Below, one piece after another: positions 56,959 through 64,000 of a DNA stretch of 64,000 nucleotides. Under the pieces are notes generated by a model. It saw nothing but the letters and a program-made list of their open reading frames with translations, was not told the origin of the DNA and ran no database searches. Source of the DNA: Przewalskia tangutica (taxonomy: Eukaryota; Streptophyta; Magnoliopsida; Solanales; Solanaceae); NCBI GenBank assembly GCA_029844215.1, contig CM056724.1, positions 37,734,446-37,798,445 on the forward strand, in the 5' to 3' direction. Both the position numbers and the translations under genes were made by a program. Numbering within the stretch: position 1 is the stretch's first letter; each line of letters starts with the position of its first letter.

Positions 56959-58963
56959 ATAACATCATGATATATAAATGTACTTCGACAATATCATAGA
57001 GAAAGGATTTTGAGCGAGGGGTACTCTGGTAATATTTTTGGTCAATTGAGTAAGAAGCGAAATTAGTTTAGGAGGGGCATTGGGCAGGTAAATATTTTGC
57101 ATTTTAGGGGTATTTGGCGTTGTTTTCCGAAAAGAAAAGGCCAAAAAGGTCAAATTTTAAACGAATGATCCGAAATAGCCTTTAGACCCAAAATAAAGAT
57201 AAGTTCTAGTTAAAACCCAAAAAAATTCAACTCTTTGTAACTCTCCCCTATTTTTGACGGACCCTCACTCCATCAACAACAACATACCCAGTGAAATTTA
57301 CACCGTAAGATTTGAAGACGATAGAATGTACAAAAACCTTACTCCATCACTTTCTCACAAATCCAAACTCTCTCATTTTTCTCCAATTTTATGGCATTGC
57401 CACCACCGGAGAACAAACTCCGACTCCATGGAATCCAGAGATCCTTTCCATCTATCTGTTATTTGTCTCATTATTCTTATTTTTCTAGATCTATCGATAT
57501 ATCTATAACAATCCAAACCTGTCATTTTGAGTTTTAGAACTTTATTTTATGTTTTGAAACTTCATGCAAAATTCATATGATGTTTCAGGATAGGATAGTG
57601 AGTTTCGATATCATTGGGAAAAAGTTGGCATTTTTTTGACAAACTCAAACACGACCAATTGCGGCTATTACTATGGTCAGCATTTGGCTAATTTTACACC
57701 TAAAGCATGGTCACGTGCGGCCACCACCGCATTTTTACAAATTGAGAGTTCGATTTTGTTTAATCTAACCTAATACATATCATTTGAACATGATTAATCA
57801 AAGGTAAAAATTTGGGAATTATGGACTATAACCTAGATTTGAACATCTAAATCTACGCACAGGTTTGATATTATGGGTTTGGGCCCTTCAAATTTGACTT
57901 TTGTTTTGGGGTTTGACCACGTGGGCTCAGGATTGACTTGATTTTGACCTAGAATATCTAATTGTCATCAAAATTATGCCAAATTGAATTATTCGACAAA
58001 ATTTTAATGGTCGTGCATAGAGTTTGTAGGCTTTCATGTCACCGCTGAAATATTTAGTTGTCATAATTTTCTTGAAAATTAAGTTTCATTTAGTTTAAAT
58101 ATGGCTAATAGTCTAACGGTAAGAAATCATGAATATTTTTATAATAATAATGTCCGGATCAGTTTGTGTGCACCCATTCTCCGCAGATTCCAAAAAGAAA
58201 GTAGTAGGGCAATTAAGAAATGCCAAAATATAAGTATGGATAATTCAATTTAGTGGTAGAGCATTTGAACTCGTACACAAGTGGTGCAAGTTCCTACTCC
58301 CAGGGACATATGATGAATACTAGTCCTTTCTCATTGATACTACATGTTCACTAAATCAAACCCGGGGAAAAAGGACTAGATGTATTCAGGATCGTCTTTG
58401 GGCCCGTACGAGCCGTGCTACAACACATGATCCTCGAAAAATGAAAAATTTTAGGGACCCATTTTTCATTTTTATTAAGTAGTATTAGCCAGAATTTACT
58501 GTAAATACCCATAATTCGTAGGTCTTAGCCCAATCAAAGTAAAGTGATTTAGTTCCAGTGGACCCAAATTTAGATTTCAAATCAAATCTATTAGGCCTAG
58601 ACACTTTCTAGTAGAATAATATATTTACTTATATTAAGGACTCACTTTTACGAATTAAAACAGAACCCCCAAAATGTTTGAGACGCCCCCGGATGTATTT
58701 CCTAAAACTACTTTTGGTACAAATTTCCAACCTAAAGTTAGAGAATATTTTTGTACTAAAGCATAAATTTAATTTGTAGAGACAGTCGATACTCCCATCA
58801 GTATATTCGCATGTTCAACATGCAGGCCGACTCCCACTCCCCTAAATACAGTGCATGTTCTATAGCAACCAAATGCCACTCTTTCAGAACTAAGTTTTGG
58901 ACTGATTTTTTGCCTCTAGTTGTCAAGACATGATGGACATTTCTTGCCAAGCAAAGGTGAAGA
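56959..58963. other. Intergenic: downstream of the ACD11-like gene
   Basis: No gene recognised. 57276-57337 is a scrap of LINE/SINE tail ('aacatacccagtgaaattta'). 58249-58312 resembles the 5' half of a tRNA ('tagtggtagagcatttga') without a closed cloverleaf. The remainder is AT-rich and featureless to me. Confidence 0.45.
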
Positions 58964-61900
58964 TCACCAATCCAAGTTTATATTCCTTGAAATATAAAGT
59001 TTGTCAATGTATTCGATGATCGGAAGCGAAGCGTCAATGTATCTTCTCATTTCTCTCTCCGCTGAATCATCTGCAACAAGTAATTTAAGCTTCTGATGAT
59101 GAAAACTTGGAAACACAAGGAGGACAGATATGAATACATTCTTTCCAATACACATCTTTGCCGCCAAAACTAGTCGTATAATTCTTCTTGCTAGTTCATT
59201 AACATAATTCATAAAGTTGCAGCTACCATTTCACCAAGGGTATAAATCCTAAGTTACAACTTAGACATCCGAGCTAGATAGGTCAAGGTTGTCTTTACTG
59301 ATTCAATACTCTAGGCAAAGGACCATATGACCAAAAACATTATTGAAATAGTTCTTATGGTTGGATGTCAAGACAAACAAAACTACTACAACAACAATAT
59401 ACCCAGTGTGATCCCACACCGTGGGGTCTGGGAAGGGTAGAGTGTACACAGACCTTACCTCCACCTTGGTAGGTAGAGCGGTTATTTCCGGGAAACCCTC
59501 GGCTCAAGACGAAACATAATCACAAGCAGTGCAATCAAAACAAAGCAAGAGTAAAACAAGAGTAAAAAGTAAAGAGTAAAGCAAGAGAAACGGTCAGACT
59601 CAGATAAGGAATTAAAGCAGTATAAAGTGCATTCGAACAAAATGGAGAAGTAGCTAACACAACTAGATAAGCTAAACAAAATACACAAAATACACTAAAG
59701 AACACATAGCAGTATAAATCAGACTACAATGGCTTATAAAGAAATAATGTGCATAGACTAATCGGGCCTACAATAATAACACTACAACTATCAATTTGTA
59801 AGCATAAGTAGGACTACGCTTGAGTACCTACTACTTTTCTACCCTAATCCGTGTCCTCCACAGCCTCTATCTAAGGTCATGTCCTCAGTAAGTTGCACCC
59901 ACACCATATCCCGTCTAATCACCTCTCCCCAATACTTCTTCGGCCTACCTCTACCCCTCCTGAACCCGTCCATAGCCAACCTCTCACACCTCCGCACTGG
60001 GGTATCTGTGTCTCTCATCTGCACATGCCCAGACCATCTCAACCTCGCTTCCCGCATCTTATCATCCACCGAAGCCACTCCCACTTTCTCATGGATATAA
60101 TCATTTCTAATCTTATCTCTTCTTGTATGCTCACACATCCATCTCAGCATCCTCATCTCCACAACTTTCATCTTTTGTAGGTGCGAAGCCTTGACTGACC
60201 AACACTCCGCCCCATATAACATAGTTGGTCTAACCACCACCCTATAGAACTTGTCTTTAAGTTTTGGTGGCACATTTTTGTCGCACAAGACTCCAGATGT
60301 GAGTATCCATTTCATTCAGCATGCCCCAATACAATGTGTGACATCGTCATTAATCTTTCCATTCCCTTGAATAATAGACCCTAGGTACTTGAAGCTTTCT
60401 TTTTTTGGAATGACCTGCGTACCAAACCTTACCTCCACGCCTGTTTCAGGGTCGCTCCCGTCATTGAACTTGTTATTCAATTAATTGAAAAGAGTGATAA
60501 AGAGAGAAGTTATCCTGTTAATTGGCAGAAATTCTTTTTAAGAAATACTCTACGTGGTGCCTGGAATATTCTAATGGTAGAAGACAAACCCGTCATCTAG
60601 AGCATTTGGATTAAGATTCAAAATGGTAACAATTAGCAGATCCCGAAGCCCCAAATAGTAATGCAATCTATATACAATGCAGTCTCATATGCAACACCCT
60701 CTTGTGCTCTCACAATAACGGAATCTCCATGTTTGAGAAATCAGTTACTCCTGTAAGCGTTGAATACACAAGATTGATGACCTACATATTTCTCTGACTA
60801 GTTAATCGTTCTCATGCTTGGCAATGCAATCTTGGAACAGAACTTATGTAGGTCATTAAAGTACTGTTTCCTAATTTACTACTCACTTTGTCTCGACACT
60901 TTTCTTTTTAGTCAGTTCCAAAAACAACGATACATTTCCTTATTTGACAACAATTTAACTTTACACTTTACCTTTTACGCTTAATGAGATAGATCTATAA
61001 CCACACAAATATCTTTAGCTTGTTTTAGACTATAAGATTCAAAAAAAATTCTTTATTTCTTAAATTTCGTGTTCAGTTAAACTACATCATATAAATTGGG
61101 ACGAAAATATTAGAAAACTAGTACATCATATCCTAATTCAGAGTAACACTTAAAAACCGGATCTTTATTTCCGTGATAAAGCAACAACTTGGTTGGCAGA
61201 ATAACAAATTGTCTAATAATGTCAGAGAAAGTAAACTTACCAGTCTCATTTAGCTTCATCAGAAGTTGGTCCCTTGTTGGAAGAGCACACATACCAGCAG
61301 AGACAGCAGTTCTGACAGCCCATGTATGATAAGGTGCACAAACTTTTGCATACGCCATTGAAGCAGCTTCTTTCAGAGAGTCGTCACTAAACAGAAAATA
61401 CAAGGATTAGATATAGAGCTAATAAGAAGGGTATACAAGTGTCGCGATGAAATGAAACATTTAGAGAGAACTTGAAACTATAGCAGACTTAACATTCTGA
61501 ACATCTATGCATGTCTCTGATAATTGATAAACAAAATTATACAAGGCCATTATTTACTTCTCATTTGCCTATAATATCATATTTTACTTGCCTCATTCAT
61601 ATATTAAAACAAGTCTAGAAGGAAAGAGTTGGAAATTTTACTTGTTTTTTCGATGATCAGATAGTCAGATAAGTTCAAGCGTCACCCTCATCAACCAGTG
61701 AGTTCGTTTAATTCCAAAAAGAAACAAGCAGCTTCGGTGTAAATTTTTATATAAGAAAAAGAAAATTGCAAATGCAGCATGAAGCTCTTTTAGAGAAATG
61801 TATTAGCTCTACCTGAATCCGATTTGCTCCATGCATAAGTAAACTGTTGAATTTGAAACAAAGACAAGGACAGATCCATTCTCTTATTTTTGGCAACAAT

Positions 61901-62255
61901 TTTGAATGCATAAACTAGTTTAAAAGTACATAAAACAATAATTGGGCATATTCCAAACTGAAAAAATAAGACATCACACATTTGGGTCATGCCAAAATTA
62001 TGCACAGCTTCAGTAATACATAAGCCAGAAGAAATAATATTTATATAAAAAGAAGGTGCCATAAAAAGGGAGTAAAACATACTAGGTTGCAAGAAAATTC
62101 TGAAACAAGGCTCTGATCAGGTCTAGACCCTGCCGAACTCTGCGTAAATTGCGTGAAAGGCTTCCTGGTGTTCTCACTGTATCATTTCTAACATCATAAT
62201 CAAGGATACTGTTCAAACTTCCAAATATTTCTGATGCTTCTGCAAGATCACGTAC
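58964..62255 (-). CDS. ACD11-like sphingolipid/glycolipid transfer protein, 3' exons
   Basis: Three exons: 62255-62083 ('VRDLAEASEIFGSLNSILD', 'SLSRNLRRVRQGLDLIRALF'), 61386-61241 ('DDSLKEAASMAYAKVCAPYH', 'TWAVRTAVSAGMCALPTRDQ') and 59070-58964 ('REMRRYIDASLPIIEYIDKL', stop). GT-AG junctions and phases agree (426 nt, 142 codons with stop). The order matches the second half of the GLTP fold of Arabidopsis ACD11, a ceramide-1-phosphate/phosphosphingolipid transfer protein. The headgroup-binding arginines of the SRNL-RV-RGLD helix and the His of AP-H-WA-R are kept. The first exon, with the N-terminal helices and the Asp/Lys site, is not visible before the copia element at 63008. It is either right of the window or lost. 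Confidence 0.87.
59383..60480 (-). mobile_element. 5'-truncated RTE-type LINE in the ACD11-like gene intron
   Basis: Minus strand: 'ESFKYLGSIIQGNGKINDDV' (about 60330-60400), then an open frame 60315-59839 with 'YRVVVRPTMLYGAECW', 'VEMRMLRWMCEHTRRDKIRN', 'LRWSGHVQMRDTDTPVRRCE' and 'RRGRGRPKKYWGEVIRRDM'. This is the C-terminal part of plant RTE-like LINE reverse transcriptases. The 3' end is the tail 'gtggaggtaaggtctgtgta' finishing in TTG repeats at 59383. One stop precedes the long frame; 5' truncation at about 60480. Confidence 0.9.
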
Positions 62256-63007
62256 CTGAAAGCGACATTCATGTTTAAACCAAAAGGTATGGCAGACATC
62301 AGAACCAAAAGAAAGTTGCATACATTGTTAAATGATGGAAAATTACCAAAAGAAAACAGAATCTCATACTGCATAAATGGAATGTAATTGCCTAATGGTG
62401 AGAAACTGTCCCGACAACAAATTAATCAATAAAGTATGCCCCATTTCCAAATCCTTTGTATCTATTATGCTATAATCAGGTTCATTTATTCCACCACTAA
62501 ACAACTCTTGTCTCTTAAGGTAAATTAGGATTATCTAAAACTAGATGTTTTCTTATTGACACATCTCTCCTTAACAAGAAGCACTTTTACATTTAGTTGA
62601 ACCCTTTAACCCGAAAAGACCCCAAAAAGGTAATCTACCTCTTGGCTCTTCAGTGGCATATAGCTTGATTCAAGTGATTGTATATAAGACCAAAAAGGTA
62701 ACTCATGGCTTAAGACTTTGAAAATAATTTCCATGCAATACGCAGCAAACATGTTAAATATCAAACCAAATGTTTAAGAAGAACGTAATCCGAAATGAGG
62801 CCAAAACAAAAGGTTGTGGGTGGGGGAGGGAGGAATTTGAAAGGTACTTCATCCTCGAGCAGCAAGGAAAACTGATATCCGTAAGACAGAAAGAAAATAC
62901 TTTCAGCAAAAAGGCATCAATACCAGAAAACAAAGTCCCCATAGTAAAGGGTAGATCAAAGTTAGCTTAAGGCTTTTAAGACAACGACTTGTAGCGGAGC
63001 CAACTTT
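62256..63007. other. Intron or upstream sequence of the ACD11-like gene
   Basis: The acceptor of the 62255 exon is at 62256-62257, so this is intron in the intact gene. No exon-like sequence seen. Confidence 0.5.
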
Positions 63008-63252
63008 TGTTACTAGATTTGCTACAGATGGTGAATATCAAAAGTGTAAGATGATATTAATCTCCCTTGGGGAGTCTATCATTAATATCAAGGTATATAT
63101 AGAGTACAATGTTCATCCCTTATACAATAGGAATCCTAAGCCTATACAAAAGAGGAATCCTAGTTTTACCATAATTATATTTACACAATATATGGAAATA
63201 TTCTAATTATGGGTAGGGAATATATTGTTTCCTATATTTACACGTTTACACA
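63008..63252 (-). repeat. Short 3' LTR of the copia element
   Basis: 245 bp, ends TG..CA. Contains a promoter-like 'CTCTATATATACC' on the minus strand (about 63095-63108). Palindromic words 'ttaatatca'/'tgatattaa' lie between 63050 and 63092. Confidence 0.75.
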
Positions 63253-63289
63253 CCCCCTCAGTCGGAGCGGGAGGAGGCCGGACGCTGAG

Positions 63290-64000
63290 ACTGGATCTAA
63301 AGTCAAGAAACAACTGTCTGGGAAGTCCTTTGATAAATATGTCTGCATACTGATAGGATGATGGAACATGTAACACTCTGACATGGCCTAAAACAACTTT
63401 CTCACGAACAAAGTGTAGGTCTATCTCAATGTGCTTGGTTCGCTGATGCTGAACCGGATTATGAGACAAATAGATGGCAGAGATGTTATCACAGTACACA
63501 ATAGATGCCTGACGCAGCGACATCAAGTTCTAACAAGAAGTTTCGAGCAAACAAATCTCACACTACATTTGCAACACCTGCTGTACTCGCCAAGATCGAT
63601 CTAGATAGGGTAGCCTGTCTCTTGGCAGACCAAGAAATCAGATTATCCCCTAAGAAAACACAAAAGCCTGAGGTGGAGCGTCGCGTGTCCGGACACCCTG
63701 CCCAATCTGCATCCGTATATGAGAGTAACTTGTTTGGCGCAGAGGGGTATAGATGCAAACCATAATCAAGAGTGCCCTTAATGTATCGAATGATATGCTT
63801 AAGAGCAGTGAAGTGAGATTCCCGGCGTGCATTTGAATAAGATACCTGTGAGCAAAGATAATCAATGCCCGCCCGTAAATGTGAGATACTGAAGTGCACC
63901 TGCAAGGCTCCTATACAGAGTAGGATCGGAGACTGGAGCACTATCCATAGCACTGAGCTTAGATTTCGAATCGACTGGAGTAGGCACAACTTTGCAATTC
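63290..64000 (-). pseudogene. copia RNase H domain, frameshifted
   Basis: 63558-63989 encodes 'HFTALKHIIRYIKGTLDYGL', 'YTDADWAGCPDTRRSTSGF' and 'CVFLGDNLISWSAKRQATLS'. 63290-63526 continues in another frame with 'IVYCDNISAIYLSHNPVQHQ', 'RTKHIEIDLHFVREKV' and 'YADIFIKGLPRQLF'. Together these are nearly the whole copia RNase H with all usual motifs and one frame change near 63530-63560. Confidence 0.9.

Larger units (their letters stand above)
63008..64000 (-). mobile_element. Ty1/copia element, 3' end (continues past the window)
   Basis: LTR 63008-63252 (minus strand begins TGTGTAAACG next to the purine tract CTGAGGGGG, ends AGTAACA). To its right on the minus strand lie RNase H segments. The flank left of the LTR is ACTTT; the matching copy would be right of the window. 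Confidence 0.88.

Noticed and set aside
57264..57349. 12-bp target duplication (CTCACTCCATCA/CTTACTCCATCA) around a 62-bp SINE scrap
   Set aside because: The right copy overlaps bases expected in the SINE itself (ACCTTACTCC), so the match may be coincidence.
58249..58312. tRNA-Cys-like gene
   Set aside because: The left half resembles a tRNA ('tagtggtagagcatttga'), but the T arm is poor and no acceptor stem closes; at most a tRNA-derived remnant.
59879..60180. Plus-strand frames opposite the LINE
   Set aside because: Antisense to a clearly readable LINE reverse transcriptase C terminus.

Overview
This window is nuclear DNA of a flowering plant, most likely Solanaceae. The genes are split by GT-AG introns, the gaps are AT-rich, and repeats take up most of the space: Ty1/copia and Ty3/gypsy LTR elements, a CACTA transposon, hAT-like and Tourist-like elements, an RTE-type LINE, and SINE/LINE tails of the kind common in tobacco, potato and tomato. 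The family assignment rests on remembered repeat types; no search was run.

Three host genes are well supported. (1) 18368-13135 (-): a six-exon nuclear protein with a BAH domain and two Agenet/Tudor-like modules; the spliced reading frame closes at 654 codons plus stop. (2) 31808-46474 (+): the plastid pyruvate dehydrogenase E2 subunit (dihydrolipoamide acetyltransferase, LTA2 type), seven exons, 456 codons plus stop. Its last exon lies 12.7 kb downstream because intron 6 holds an LTR retrotransposon that itself carries a nested LTR. (3) 62255-58964 (-): an ACD11-like sphingolipid/glycolipid transfer protein, of which only the three downstream exons are in the window; a copia element occupies the upstream side. 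A fourth, short heavy-metal-associated (HMA) gene at 12004-11704 (-) shows two exons and no visible 3' end.

Layout: 1-5.7 kb, decayed minus-strand copia element with a 568-bp tandem duplication and a 192-bp AAAG repeat; 6.8-10.6 kb, CACTA element with both ends and a 3-bp target duplication; 10.8-11.1 kb, Tourist-like MITE; 11.7-12.0 kb, HMA fragment; 13.1-18.4 kb, BAH/Agenet gene with a hAT-like element in intron 1; 19.9-24.5 kb, a second hAT-like element split by a 3.7-kb gypsy-type LTR; 25.6-27.6 kb, a solo LTR with perfect target duplication that contains a piece of mitochondrial small-subunit rRNA, followed by a piece of organellar large-subunit rRNA; 28.9-30.0 kb, gypsy RT and LINE RNase H remnants; 30.5-31.7 kb, nested MITEs next to the E2 gene; 31.8-46.5 kb, E2 gene; 48.2-53.1 kb, second member of the intron-resident LTR family; 53.8-57.0 kb, another gypsy-type LTR and a copia 3' end; 59.0-62.3 kb, ACD11-like gene with an RTE LINE in its intron; 63.0-64.0 kb, copia 3' end.

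The least ordinary item is a pair of related non-autonomous LTR elements (38069-45579, minus; 48204 to about 53080, plus). They keep gag or gag-protease remnants, show no reverse transcriptase or integrase, and carry an extra acidic reading frame in the place where pol would be. One copy preserves the empty site of an LTR insertion found in the other. The genes here do not form a pathway together; the window is a set of unrelated host genes separated and invaded by transposable elements.
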